64,000 nt of DNA from Fulvivirga imtechensis AK7 (GCF_000331535.1 NZ_AMZN01000055.1:124001-188000), one strand, 5' to 3'; positions 18,247 through 26,471 are shown, counted from the first letter of the stretch. Translations and numbers: made by a program. Notes: generated by a model not told the origin, from the sequence alone.

Positions 18247-19515
18247 ATGGAACCGGAGAAAAGATATATCGAGGCCTGTAAAGAGGCTATTTTGACCAAA
18301 ATGGATTGGTCGGAGAAGGTGGACATTGTTCAGCGTGACTTTGAATACCTCAGCGACTCGATCTATGAGAAGACAAAGGTACGCCTGAGTGCAGCCACCC
18401 TCCGGAGGATCTGGATGAACCAGTACCAGAGCCTGCCCCAGGTAAAGACTTTGGATGCGTTGGCGGAGTTTATCGGATATGGCAACTGGCAGCAATTCAC
18501 CAGGGCAGCCCAGCAACAGGATCAAACTACTCCGGCAAAGACCATCTGGGAGCTGGTGAAATTACCGGCATTGTTGATCCTGCTTGCGGCATTGGTATCT
18601 TTTGCCCTTATCGCTTTGTTGCCAAACAGCAATCCACTGCCGGATGGTATGGTTAGCCTGGACCCTGCCGAGGATATTCATGATGGTGTTCCCGCTACCA
18701 TAGGTTTTAATTATGACATCAGTGAAGTTGAAAACAAAGAGGTTTTTATCGAGCTTTCGTGGAATCCTTACGAAAGAACAAAACTAGATTCGGAGCATCA
18801 TTTTTATACCGGAGTATACTACTATCCGGATTACCACTGGTCCAAATTGATTGTTGATGATTCTATACTGGTGAAAAAGCCCGTGTATGTCACCACCAAA
18901 GGCTGGCATGGTTTGCTAATGCAGTCTGATTATGATATTACTCCAGTCTATATTGATCCGGCAGATTTTATTGGTGATGGTAAATTGCAGATGACTGCAG
19001 ACTTGCTGCATAAATATGAGGCAAAAGATGTTAACGTCTATTATCCTGTGTTCACTTTATCAAATCCGCTGCTGGAAGCGCTCGATGGTGATAATTTCAC
19101 TCTTGAAGCTCGCTTTTCGTTGCTTCCGGGGCAGGAAAAGTTGCTTTGTAAGCATATGTATGTGCTGATAAAAGCAGAAAACGGAACAGTCGCGCTTCCG
19201 GTTAGCCAGCAAGGTTGCTATGGAGAAACTTCTTTGCTATTCAGCGATAAACGCATGCCAGGTAAATTAAATGACCTCTCCCGGTTATCGGCCGACATCA
19301 GTACGACCCAGGAACTTAGGTTACGGGTGAAAAATAAACAAGTGGTGGTGAAAATAGGAGACAACGAGCCATTTACATTTGATTATTCAACAGCTATGGG
19401 CAAGCTGAAAGTGCTCAAATTTGTTTTTAGAGGCTTTGGAGAGGTTAGTGGGGTCAGACTAACGGACAGTAAAGGAAAGGTGATCTTGAATAACGGCTTT
19501 GCGGAAGTGATGTGA
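18247..19515 (+). CDS. DNA-binding-like N-terminus plus membrane-anchored periplasmic domain
   Basis: The 422-residue protein begins with the Cytophagales-type N-terminal module of about 95 residues (DFEYLSDSIYEKTKVRLSAATLRRIW, TLDALAEFIGYGNWQQF). This module looks like a helix-turn-helix and commonly precedes unrelated sensor parts. One transmembrane helix follows (about 103-125, LPALLILLAALVSFALIALL), then a soluble C-terminal region of about 290 residues with beta-sandwich-like strands and no motif I can name. A cytoplasmic helix-turn-helix tethered to a periplasmic sensor is a plausible reading, but function is unproven. The start at 18247 is chosen because the N-terminal module needs these residues; the next Met is inside it. 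Confidence 0.7.
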   Translation: MEPEKRYIEACKEAILTKMDWSEKVDIVQRDFEYLSDSIYEKTKVRLSAATLRRIWMNQYQSLPQVKTLDALAEFIGYGNWQQFTRAAQQQDQTTPAKTIWELVKLPALLILLAALVSFALIALLPNSNPLPDGMVSLDPAEDIHDGVPATIGFNYDISEVENKEVFIELSWNPYERTKLDSEHHFYTGVYYYPDYHWSKLIVDDSILVKKPVYVTTKGWHGLLMQSDYDITPVYIDPADFIGDGKLQMTADLLHKYEAKDVNVYYPVFTLSNPLLEALDGDNFTLEARFSLLPGQEKLLCKHMYVLIKAENGTVALPVSQQGCYGETSLLFSDKRMPGKLNDLSRLSADISTTQELRLRVKNKQVVVKIGDNEPFTFDYSTAMGKLKVLKFVFRGFGEVSGVRLTDSKGKVILNNGFAEVM

Positions 19516-19765
19516 GAATGTAATTCCCAATTAAGCGTATCGAATGGAACTTAAGGCTCAGTCCCCCGCCCCAATTGAGGAGATCCCTGATATTCTTGGT
19601 AAGGAAATTATGAGTGAGTGTATTAAGAGCGCCTGAGGATTGTAAATTAGGCTTACTCACCCATACCTGATAGTCATGCTCATGAATAAAGTTGAAAAAA
19701 TGCTAAGTTTGGCTTTTAGGCGTGGAGAAATATCACCTTACCGGGAAAATACAAAATAAATCATA

Positions 19766-20875
19766 TTGCTATATATAATTCTGGATTTAGTAGTCATTGC
19801 TAGCGGAGTTCTGGGCTGCTTTATAAGCATAGCACTATTAACTACCCCGTTCTACAAAAGTAAGGCAAACGCCTACCTGTCTTTCTCTATACTAATACTG
19901 GTTGCCATAACCTTGTTGGGTTGGTACGGAGCCGAAGGGGGTATTTTTGAATTCCTGCAAGGCATAATGTGGGAGTTTCTGGTAGCAGCAACCCTGTTTC
20001 ATTATTTTCTGATTCATATTCAACACGAATATCTAAAGCGAAGCTGGCTAAAATGGCTATACTTTCCTTTTATAATTGCCGTGCTCATAGATACCTTTCT
20101 GGGCTTTGATTTTATCTTCAACCTCTATGATTCTTCCTTTGACATAGAAGATACGGCTGTTGAAGTGACCTATGCTTTAGAAGCCGCTTTTTCCCTGGCA
20201 TATAATATTATTTTAATCCTCTGGAGCAGGCGTTTGATCAAGCATTCGCAAACCATCTCTAAAGAGAAAAAGCACTGGCTGTTAAGATTAAATCTGTTTA
20301 TCATAATCATCATCCTGATATGGTTACTATCAGATGTTGAAGATTTTCTGCTCAATTCCGAGCTTTCCTCAGATTTGCTGTGGTTGGTGCTTTCCTTCTT
20401 GTCATGGTGGGTACTATACTATGGCGTGTTTAGGTTGCAAATAATAGTTCAAAAGGATGAAATACACCAGCGCCTGATTGCTGGAGAGACTACAGGTACT
20501 TTTGAAAAAAAGAAGAAAGCCCAGGCCACCACTTCAAGGGTTATTGAGCAACTGTACAAATTAATGGATGAAGATGAACTGTATAAAGATCCTCTTCTAA
20601 GCCGGTACGATCTGGCAAAGCAGCTTAACATCAGCGAGGGCCACCTGTCCCAGATTATAAACCAGGAAATCAATAAAAGTACGATCCAGTTTGTGAACGA
20701 ATACCGGATAGGGTTGGCCAAAAAATTGTTGCAAGATTCGGAATTCTATAAATATTCGATTGAGGCCATTGGTATGGAAGCCGGCTTTAAATCTAAAAGC
20801 GTTTTCTATAACATCTTTAAAACAGCCACCGGTATGTCACCGGGAGCTTACAGAAAGCTCCGGGAAAAGTCCTGA
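19766..20875 (+). CDS. AraC-family regulator with multi-pass membrane N-terminus
   Basis: This 369-residue protein probably starts at the TTG at 19766; the next in-frame Met (IMWEF) lies beyond the second membrane helix. Seven hydrophobic segments span residues 1-225. A short basic linker (EKKKKAQATT) leads to a C-terminal AraC/XylS DNA-binding domain. The first helix-turn-helix is LAKQLNISEGHLSQIINQEI and the second is IGMEAGFKSKSVFYNIFKTATGMSPGAYRK. Such 7TM-AraC proteins are common in Bacteroidota and are thought to couple a membrane signal directly to transcription. It lies 99 bp upstream of a beta-lactamase-fold lipoprotein on the same strand, a possible target. Confidence 0.88.
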   Translation: MLYIILDLVVIASGVLGCFISIALLTTPFYKSKANAYLSFSILILVAITLLGWYGAEGGIFEFLQGIMWEFLVAATLFHYFLIHIQHEYLKRSWLKWLYFPFIIAVLIDTFLGFDFIFNLYDSSFDIEDTAVEVTYALEAAFSLAYNIILILWSRRLIKHSQTISKEKKHWLLRLNLFIIIIILIWLLSDVEDFLLNSELSSDLLWLVLSFLSWWVLYYGVFRLQIIVQKDEIHQRLIAGETTGTFEKKKKAQATTSRVIEQLYKLMDEDELYKDPLLSRYDLAKQLNISEGHLSQIINQEINKSTIQFVNEYRIGLAKKLLQDSEFYKYSIEAIGMEAGFKSKSVFYNIFKTATGMSPGAYRKLREKS

Positions 20876-20923
20876 TTTGTTCAAATCTGTTGTTTTGGGA
20901 CGCCTATCACACATAAAGTGACT

Positions 20924-20951
20924 TTTGTTTGTTTGAGGCCTTATACTTTTG
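20924..20951 (+). promoter_or_regulatory. Candidate promoter of the beta-lactamase-fold lipoprotein
   Basis: TACTTTTG at 20944-20951 is a full TAnnTTTG -7 element, with TTTG at 20924-20927 (16-base gap, slightly short) and two more TTTG repeats at 20928 and 20932. The ATG is 24 bases downstream. Confidence 0.45.
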
Positions 20952-20974
20952 AGACTCATTCAAAAAACAAAATA

Positions 20975-22171
20975 ATGAAAAGAGCAATTTATTTTTTATT
21001 GGTTACAACCCTGGTAATGTCGGGTTGTAGAGAAGATGATGGTGATCCTGTTAATGTAACAGATGAAAAGAGCTTAACCCGTAGACTGGAAGATATTATA
21101 AATCATTCAGATCTTCCCGGCCTCACTGTGGGAATCGTCAAAAACGGTACTGCGGTTTATCAAAGAAGTTTTGGTGTTCAAAATATGGAAGAAAACATTG
21201 CATATACCAATCAAACTATCCAACCCATAGCGTCAATCAGCAAATCGTTTATTGGTGTAGCAGTCGTTAAATGCATCGAGTTAGGTTATTTTACTTTAGA
21301 TACTCCAATAAATGACATTTTGACCGAAGATTTGGTCAATCCCAAAAATCCATCAGCCGAAATACTTGTAAAACACCTGGTCAATCATACGTCTGGTTTA
21401 GTAGATACCGATGATATCTATTTAACTTCCTACTATATTTTAAATGATCAGAGTATGTCATCAGCAGGTGCCGAAATGTTTCAGGATTACGGAGTTACAC
21501 AGCGGGAGCCAAAAACATTGGAAGAATTCATAACTGCTTATTTCTATGAAGGAGGAAGCTATTATAGTCCGGATAATTTCGAGGATACCGAACCGGGAGA
21601 AAATGAGGATTATTCCAATGTTGGATCTTCATTGATGGCACATTTGATAGCAAAAGCCTCGGGCATGGACTACCGTAATTTTATGAGTACATATATATTT
21701 AACCCATTGGGCATGTACAACACTTCATTTGAGTACCAATTGCCCAATGATAATTATGCTACACTCTACTGGGATAAAGCTACACCTCTACCATTTTACG
21801 ATCTCGAATCCTTTCCTGATGGCGGCATAAAAACGTCTAATGAAGATATAATGAAATATATGATAAACATGATAGCCGGAGCGAGAGGAGAGACGAATAC
21901 ATTGTTTAGTGAAGCGTATTATAAACTGTTGTTCACAAAAACGTCTTCAACCTATACCATATTTTGGGATATAGATCCCGGAGAAAATGCATTCGGTAGT
22001 CGGGGAGGGGATATTGGAACGACTACGGAACTACATTTTAGTGCCAAACATAACGTAGGCTTCTTCACGCTTAGCAATTATGACGCAGTCTCTACTGATA
22101 ACCATGAAGAGCACTACGAAGAAGTTATAGATCAAATTAATGAGAGCATAAACATGTTTTTTGCAAATTAG
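20975..22171 (+). CDS. Beta-lactamase-family serine hydrolase lipoprotein
   Basis: I place the start at ATG 20975 (398 residues), because it begins a lipoprotein signal (LLVTTLVMSGC, lipobox MSGC). The class C beta-lactamase / PBP4* fold is shown by S87-I-S-K90 (the SxxK nucleophile and general base, in IASISKSF), Y-S-N in the DYSNVGSS segment (the YxN motif) and a late GGDIG segment in place of the KTG/HxG motif. Members include D-aminopeptidases, esterases and cell-wall-related enzymes; a true antibiotic-resistance role is not indicated. It is anchored to a membrane through the lipid-modified Cys. Its neighbour upstream is a 7TM-AraC regulator. Confidence 0.9.
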   Translation: MKRAIYFLLVTTLVMSGCREDDGDPVNVTDEKSLTRRLEDIINHSDLPGLTVGIVKNGTAVYQRSFGVQNMEENIAYTNQTIQPIASISKSFIGVAVVKCIELGYFTLDTPINDILTEDLVNPKNPSAEILVKHLVNHTSGLVDTDDIYLTSYYILNDQSMSSAGAEMFQDYGVTQREPKTLEEFITAYFYEGGSYYSPDNFEDTEPGENEDYSNVGSSLMAHLIAKASGMDYRNFMSTYIFNPLGMYNTSFEYQLPNDNYATLYWDKATPLPFYDLESFPDGGIKTSNEDIMKYMINMIAGARGETNTLFSEAYYKLLFTKTSSTYTIFWDIDPGENAFGSRGGDIGTTTELHFSAKHNVGFFTLSNYDAVSTDNHEEHYEEVIDQINESINMFFAN

Positions 22172-22216
22172 TCTTTGCCACATGATCCCGTAAAGGACTC
22201 TGGCAATGCTCGTTAG

Positions 22217-22258
22217 TTAGTGTTTGTAAGAAAACTAAGTGGCTTTAAGAAAACATTA
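22217..22258 (+). repeat. Left end of the TTAGTGTTTGTAAGAAAA element
   Basis: TTAGTGTTTGTAAGAAAACT and the following GGCTTTAAGAAAAC match the left end and sub-terminal part of the element at 38176. No right end is found within 200 bp. Confidence 0.55.
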
Positions 22259-22322
22259 CATGCTGATAGTCAGATGATAGCATCTTATTGCTCAGTTTGT
22301 AACTTTTGTGTCTATTGTGACT

Positions 22323-22509
22323 TTTTATAGCATATGTCTTACTTTTTTGTTCCCGAAAGCGTTAAAGCGTTCGGGATAACAAAAAAGTCAAGGCTGTGAG
22401 CAAATGGATAAATTTCAATGCCTGCGATGACAAATCACAAACTCACCCCGTGAAAAAATGGGGCTCAAACAGTGTGATTTATAACATGTACGTGTGGCAT
22501 TGAAATTCT
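22323..22509 (+). repeat. Nested-hairpin interspersed element, copy 1
   Basis: This 187-bp element is repeated in inverted orientation at 50464-50697. It contains a terminator-like hairpin at 22342-22387 (arms CTTTTTTGTT / AACAAAAAAG plus CCCGAA / TTCGGG). It also has a nested structure: outer arms AATTTCAATGCC (22411-22422) and GGCATTGAAATT (22496-22507), and inner arms AAATCACA (22432) and TGTGATTT (22473-22480). No open reading frame is conserved between copies, so it resembles a structured non-coding or MITE-like element. Confidence 0.75.
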
Positions 22510-22592
22510 TAGAATAGATTATTTCTTAAATTGAGTATTGCTGGTAGAGGGTAAAATGGCCATTAACTGACATTACCTCAGCAAGAATCGGG

Positions 22593-22623
22593 TTTATTCT
22601 ACAGGTGCTCAGTGGTAATTTTG
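22593..22623 (+). promoter_or_regulatory. Candidate promoter of the ada-like gene
   Basis: TTTA (22593-22596), a 19-base gap and a perfect TAATTTTG (22616-22623) lie 16 bases before the ATG at 22640. The -33 element differs from TTTG at one base, consistent with an activator-dependent promoter, which Ada autoregulation would need (inference). Confidence 0.45.
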
Positions 22624-22639
22624 AATAAAAATTAAGGTT

Positions 22640-23482
22640 ATGGAAGATTATAATAGAGTAGCAAACGCCATTGAATACATCAAAGATAATTTTAAGACAC
22701 AGCCTTCATTGGACGAGGTGGCTGATGCAGTACACCTTAGCCCGTTCCACTTTCAACGCATGTTTAAAGAGTGGGCAGGTGTAAGCCCGAAGAAGTTTTT
22801 ACAATTTGTGAGTCTGGGCCATGCCAAGAAGCTATTGTTGGACCAGCATTCACTTCTGGATACGTCATTTGAAACCGGTTTATCAGGGAGCAGCCGACTG
22901 CACGACCTGTTCATTTCTATAGAAGGGATGACCCCTGGTGAGTTTAAAAACAAGGGAAAAGACCTGGTCATTAACTATAGCATTGCCACCAGCCTGTTCG
23001 GTGAAGTACTTATTGCCTCTACACCTAAAGGTATCTGCCACCTTTCCTTTATTGAAGCCAGAGCACATGCATTGCCGCTCCTGGAGGGTGAATTCCCGTC
23101 AGCACAATTCAGAAATACGGTTGATGAGCTTCAGAACAACGCATTACAGGTGTTTTACACCGGACAAAATGATTTGAAGGAAGTGAAACTGCACTTGAAA
23201 GGAACCCCATTTCAGTTGAAAGTATGGGAGGCATTGCTTAAGATACCATCAGGAAGAGCAGCCACCTATACCAATATAGCCAACACCATCCGGCACCCGA
23301 AAGCAGTACGAGCCGTAGGCAGCGCTGTCGGAGCCAATCCGGTAGCCTACCTCATACCCTGTCACAGAGTTATCCGCTCTACAGGGGTTATTGGAGACTA
23401 CCACTGGGGTACTACCAGGAAAACGGCTATACTTGGCTGGGAGTCGTGCAAGGGGAGTGAGTCGGTAGTCGGTAATCAGTAA
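22640..23482 (+). CDS. ada: Ada-like AraC activator / O6-methylguanine-DNA methyltransferase
   Basis: The 280-residue fusion has an AraC-type DNA-binding domain (about 1-100: VADAVHLSPFHFQRMFKEWAG and FETGLSGSSRLHDLF) and an O6-alkylguanine-DNA alkyltransferase domain (about 105-270). The alkyl-acceptor C241 lies in PVAYLIPCHRVI, with the downstream GDYHWG and the helix-turn-helix RAVGSAVGANPV. It removes methyl groups from O6-methylguanine irreversibly. The N-terminal zinc domain of E. coli Ada is missing; a stand-alone version is encoded 155 bp downstream on the opposite strand, so sensing and regulation are split. The last eight residues (SESVVGNQ) and the stop codon come from a short-phrase repeat (AGTCGGTAGTCGGTAATCAG) that runs on into the spacer, so the natural C-terminus was probably replaced. 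Confidence 0.93.
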   Translation: MEDYNRVANAIEYIKDNFKTQPSLDEVADAVHLSPFHFQRMFKEWAGVSPKKFLQFVSLGHAKKLLLDQHSLLDTSFETGLSGSSRLHDLFISIEGMTPGEFKNKGKDLVINYSIATSLFGEVLIASTPKGICHLSFIEARAHALPLLEGEFPSAQFRNTVDELQNNALQVFYTGQNDLKEVKLHLKGTPFQLKVWEALLKIPSGRAATYTNIANTIRHPKAVRAVGSAVGANPVAYLIPCHRVIRSTGVIGDYHWGTTRKTAILGWESCKGSESVVGNQ

Positions 23483-23530
23483 GCGGTAATCAGTAATCAG
23501 TGGTCTGTGGTTGGTAATCGGTGGTTAGTG
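23459..23530 (+). repeat. Degenerate GGTAATC/AGTCGG tandem repeat
   Basis: About ten imperfect 6-10-base phrases (AGTCGGT, GGTAATCAGT, TGGTCTGTGGT) begin inside the last codons of the ada-like gene and continue past its stop. The same phrases follow the stops of the genes at 23954 and 54887, in the same orientation relative to each gene. Confidence 0.7.
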
Positions 23531-23636
23531 AGAGCCTGGTATCGTGTGGGTAACCAGTCTCCAACAAACCACGTATGTTAATCTCCTCCCGGGAGGAGAT
23601 ACAGAGGTGGGTGTAAGAAACACAGAAATGCGAAGT

Positions 23637-23909
23637 TCAACGCTTTGACCTCTGCGCTCCGCGCCACACCTCATATGCTTTTTTCATACAATGTCCACAT
23701 GGCCGGTATGAATGTGCCAGGGCCTCCTCCTCATCTTTAAAGAAGACCCTGTTCTCTATTTTCATCCGCTTTCCAGATGAACAGTCAAGACAGCCATATA
23801 TCTTGAGCCGGCTGTTACCTGCTAACGTAACTTGCCCCGTTCTGATCAAAACATATAAACACCTTGATCGCCTGAAAGAATGGCTGGAAATATCGTAGTG
23901 ATGTAACAT
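23637..23909 (-). CDS. Stand-alone Ada metal-binding (phosphotriester repair) domain
   Basis: The 90-residue protein equals the N-terminal zinc domain of Ada. It contains LKIYGCLDCSSGKRM, ENRVFF and RPCGHCMKKAYEVW; cysteines C40, C43, C71 and C74 can form the zinc site, one of which would accept a methyl group from methyl-phosphotriesters. In E. coli this methylation switches Ada into an activator. Here the domain is a separate polypeptide, 44 bp downstream of the 2OG oxygenase gene on the same strand and convergent with the AraC-OGT gene. That placement supports a functional alkylation-response unit, although physical interaction is only inferred. The Cys spacing C-x2-C differs from the C-x3-C of E. 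coli Ada. Confidence 0.85.
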   Translation of the reverse strand: MLHHYDISSHSFRRSRCLYVLIRTGQVTLAGNSRLKIYGCLDCSSGKRMKIENRVFFKDEEEALAHSYRPCGHCMKKAYEVWRGAQRSKR

Positions 23910-23917
23910 TTTGGCTA

Positions 23918-23953
23918 CTGGCTGTTGGTCACCAATTACCGATTACCGATTTT
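23918..23953 (-). repeat. GGTAATC short-phrase repeat after the oxygenase stop
   Basis: Read on the minus strand, AATCGGTAATCGGTAATTGG follows the oxygenase stop within four bases. It belongs to the same family as the repeats at 23459 and 54830. Confidence 0.6.
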
Positions 23954-24634
23954 TCAAACCTCCGCATCATGAAAAATAATACCAAGCGTATTTCTTTCCC
24001 CTGACCGGACCCGGCTAACCCCATGTTTCATATGCGCCCGATAGTAACCTTTGGCCCCCATTACTGGCCGGTATTGTGTAGCAAAGATTATGGCATCGCC
24101 AAGCTGAGGGGTGATCACTTCACAAGACGATTGAGACATGTACTTTTGCTCTGTAAGTACAAACTCACCACCTGTAAAATCCTTACCAGGCTGATTGAGG
24201 CAGATGACCAGTTGCAGAGGGAAGAAAACTTTCCCGTACAGGTCCTGGTGCAGGCAGTTGAAATCATCCTGGTGATACCTTAGTAAAAGTGGGGTGGCCA
24301 GTTTTTGCCCTGCTGTATGGCATTCTTCAATAAACTCTTCGTGCGATGCGGGATATTCTATGGAGATCTTTAAGGCTTTCATCCACATGTTAGCCAATGG
24401 CACAAGCGCTGCGTAGTACTTTTCACGAATATTGGTAATGAGACCCGGCAACGGATAGTTGAAATATTGGTATTCTCCCTTTCCAAACCGGTGCCGCTCC
24501 ATCACTACCCGCTTTCTGAATAACCCCTTATTTTCATAAAGCGAGATCATTTCACCACACGCTTCTTTAGTTAACAAAGAGGGGATCAAAGCATATCCCC
24601 TCGTATTCAACTGGTTGTTTATTTTCTCTTCCAT
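23954..24634 (-). CDS. 2OG-Fe(II) oxygenase, probable alkylation-repair partner
   Basis: The 226-residue protein has the non-haem iron triad of 2-oxoglutarate dioxygenases: H129 and D131 in CLHQDLYG, and a distal His, probably H204, in HMKHGVSRVRSGERNTL. The arginine in ERNTL probably binds the 2OG carboxylate. The fold shows strand-rich segments LQLVICLNQPG and GGEFVLTEQ. It is not a classical AlkB (no NxYxxGxxxxxxHxD motif). Its position beside Ada-type proteins suggests direct reversal of DNA or RNA alkylation or a related hydroxylation, but the substrate is not shown by sequence. It is co-directional with the Ada zinc-domain gene, with 44 bp between them. Confidence 0.82.
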   Translation of the reverse strand: MEEKINNQLNTRGYALIPSLLTKEACGEMISLYENKGLFRKRVVMERHRFGKGEYQYFNYPLPGLITNIREKYYAALVPLANMWMKALKISIEYPASHEEFIEECHTAGQKLATPLLLRYHQDDFNCLHQDLYGKVFFPLQLVICLNQPGKDFTGGEFVLTEQKYMSQSSCEVITPQLGDAIIFATQYRPVMGAKGYYRAHMKHGVSRVRSGERNTLGIIFHDAEV

Positions 24635-24756
24635 AATGTAAATGTCAACTTATTTCATTCTCTCACCCACCCGATACTTGCTAAGAAGATATCATAGCAA
24701 AAAACGGGTAGAAAGCCATTAGTCTACTTTCGATCTTTGTCTGAAAAAGGAGTATT

Positions 24757-25236
24757 ATGAAGAAATTTAAAATTGTGCCGTTCAGCTCGATGTATGCTAC
24801 CAGGATCAGAAAAGAGCGAGAGGATGATTACGGTAATGAAGTGTTGGAACAGCCGGCAACAGGATACGGTCCATGCAGGGTATCTTTAAAGCCATTCAAG
24901 CCCGGAGAAGACAGAAGGCTGTTGTTCAAACATTCGCCCTTTGAAAAGCCAAATGCTTTTGACCAGCCCGGACCGGTTTTCATTCACGCAGAGGAGGTTG
25001 AGCCTTACCAGGATATTTATCGTTTTCCTCCTGAGATAAAAGCAGATAGGGTAAATTTTCCATTAACCTTGATCGGATATTCCAGCGATCAGATGATGGC
25101 TTGTACCCAACTGGTCGGAGATCAGGATGTGGATGAACTCATCCGGGAAATATTTAAAGCTTACCCCCAGGTAGCCTATCTGCATGCCCGCAATGCAGAG
25201 GCAGGATGTTTTATATGTAAGATAGAGCGGGTTTAA
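24757..25236 (+). CDS. DUF1203-family protein
   Basis: The 159-residue soluble protein matches the DUF1203 pattern: an N-terminal FKIVPF, GPCRVSLKPFKPGEDRRLLF, the GPVFIHAEEVEPY segment and a C-terminal YLHARNAEAGCFICKIER. The start is firm because AAAGGAG lies 5-6 bases before the ATG. The family's function is unknown; the conserved Cys and His residues (GPCR, IHAEE, LHARNAEAGC) suggest a ligand or metal site. It is divergent from the 2OG oxygenase gene (122 bp apart), which may place it in the same stress response, though this is weak evidence. Confidence 0.85.
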   Translation: MKKFKIVPFSSMYATRIRKEREDDYGNEVLEQPATGYGPCRVSLKPFKPGEDRRLLFKHSPFEKPNAFDQPGPVFIHAEEVEPYQDIYRFPPEIKADRVNFPLTLIGYSSDQMMACTQLVGDQDVDELIREIFKAYPQVAYLHARNAEAGCFICKIERV

Positions 25237-25390
25237 GTTTTTTTAACAGATGAAGTCTTGTCTTACTAAGATCGGGTGCCAATAAATTTGACAATGAGAG
25301 ATAATGATTTTAGCTTACCACTCTAATGATAATTGTCGGAAATCCATCCTCATGAAATGACCATAAGGCCAAATCATACCAACTGAGGAT

Positions 25391-25542
25391 GAATAATCGG
25401 CAGTAGGCAGAAGCAGTAGGCAAAAAAGAGAGTCATGAGTACTTAGTCGCGAGTATTGAATAAGAGACGCAATATGAACCAAAAGCGAGATGCTCTGATC
25501 TCAATACTCAACACTAATATCTCAATACTAAATTATATACCC
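25391..25542 (+). repeat. 152-bp leader module shared with topB
   Basis: The module starts with GAATAATCGGCAGTAGGCAG (and on to AGCAGTAGGCA) and ends with TAATATCTCAATACTAAATT just before the ATG at 25543. Both ends recur at 47659-47810 before topB, with exactly the same 152-base distance to the ATG, while the middle differs. In-frame codons across it (from 25456) are repeat-derived, so I do not count them as coding. The preceding 25237-25390 holds nothing I recognise. Confidence 0.55.
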
Positions 25543-26379
25543 ATGAAAGAAGATGACGACTCGTTAACACCTGAAGAAAAACTACAGCAGGAAAATAACC
25601 TGCTAAAGCTTAAACTAATGGCTGAGCATCAGGCCCAATTTCCAGAGCAGGATGAAAACCCGCTTAACCCGGAACAGGAAAATGCCTGGCTCAATTACAT
25701 TTATAATTTCGAGGCGCTGCATAAAAACGCCAAAAAGATCAGCGTGTATGAGAGGATCGGGAGGCCGGAATTTCAGCGGGAGGAGGATCTTAATGATGAA
25801 ATGATTGAAAAGGAACTGGACAGGCTGTATGAGGTGATGCACCAGCATTCGGTTGTGCTGGACTGCTGTTGTGAGTATGAGGCGAGAGTGATCTATAAAT
25901 TCATCACGGAAGAGCTTTTTGAATATGAAATTGAAGACCTGGACGTGAAAATAGAGGGTATGTTCACTCATTTTATATATGAAGAGTTTTATCCCAACCA
26001 TGATGACGACCTGAGAAGATATACGCATGAATTCCTGGAGGCCCTGCTGGAACGAAAGTGGAATAAGTATGACGAACACGTACTATGCCGCCACATACTT
26101 GACAAAGAAGGTGAAATAAGCGAGGAAGTATTGATAGAAAGGATCAAATTGTTTCAGCAGGCATGGGAAAGCTTCAAAGTGACAACGCGGGAAATTCTGA
26201 ACGTACAATTTGATGAGGAAAAAGGGGAGGCAAAAGTAGATGTTTCGCTAAAATACGATGCTATTAAAAAGCAGAATGTAACTGTGTTTAATGGAAAGGC
26301 AAGTATCTACTTCGAGCAACAATATGGTTATTGGTGTATCAGGAAAATCGCTATTCCGGGTTTTAATACCCCTGGCTGA
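25543..26379 (+). CDS. Conserved hypothetical, acidic helical protein
   Basis: The 278-residue protein is soluble and acidic. An N-terminal segment (1-25, EEKLQQENNLLKLKLM) can form a coiled coil. A helical middle part contains paired Cys (VLDCCCEYEARVIYKF). The C-terminal 70 residues (VQFDEEKGEAKVDVSLKYDAIK, YFEQQYGYWCIRKIAIPGF) look like an NTF2/SnoaL-type cone or a short beta-sheet domain. I do not recognise a named family. The start at 25543 is preferred over 25456, because the extra N-terminus would be translated from the short-phrase repeat module that also precedes topB. Confidence 0.7.
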   Translation: MKEDDDSLTPEEKLQQENNLLKLKLMAEHQAQFPEQDENPLNPEQENAWLNYIYNFEALHKNAKKISVYERIGRPEFQREEDLNDEMIEKELDRLYEVMHQHSVVLDCCCEYEARVIYKFITEELFEYEIEDLDVKIEGMFTHFIYEEFYPNHDDDLRRYTHEFLEALLERKWNKYDEHVLCRHILDKEGEISEEVLIERIKLFQQAWESFKVTTREILNVQFDEEKGEAKVDVSLKYDAIKKQNVTVFNGKASIYFEQQYGYWCIRKIAIPGFNTPG

Positions 26380-26471
26380 GCGCTGTTTCAACTCTTCCTA
26401 TCCTTATAAAAAGTGGTCATCGGTACCCATCTTTAATGAAAAATAAGCATATTCGTGTCGTGTATTGAAAG

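Larger units (their letters stand above)
22172..22639. other. 468-bp intergenic region built of repeats
   Basis: No gene is seen. The stretch carries a half copy of the TTAGTGTTTGTAAGAAAA element (22217-22258), the nested-hairpin element (22323-22509) and, at its right end, the probable ada promoter (22593-22623). Confidence 0.6.

Noticed and set aside
20975-22171. Antibiotic beta-lactamase
   Set aside because: It has SxxK and YxN, but as a lipoprotein of the broad beta-lactamase/PBP4* family; nothing points to antibiotic hydrolysis.
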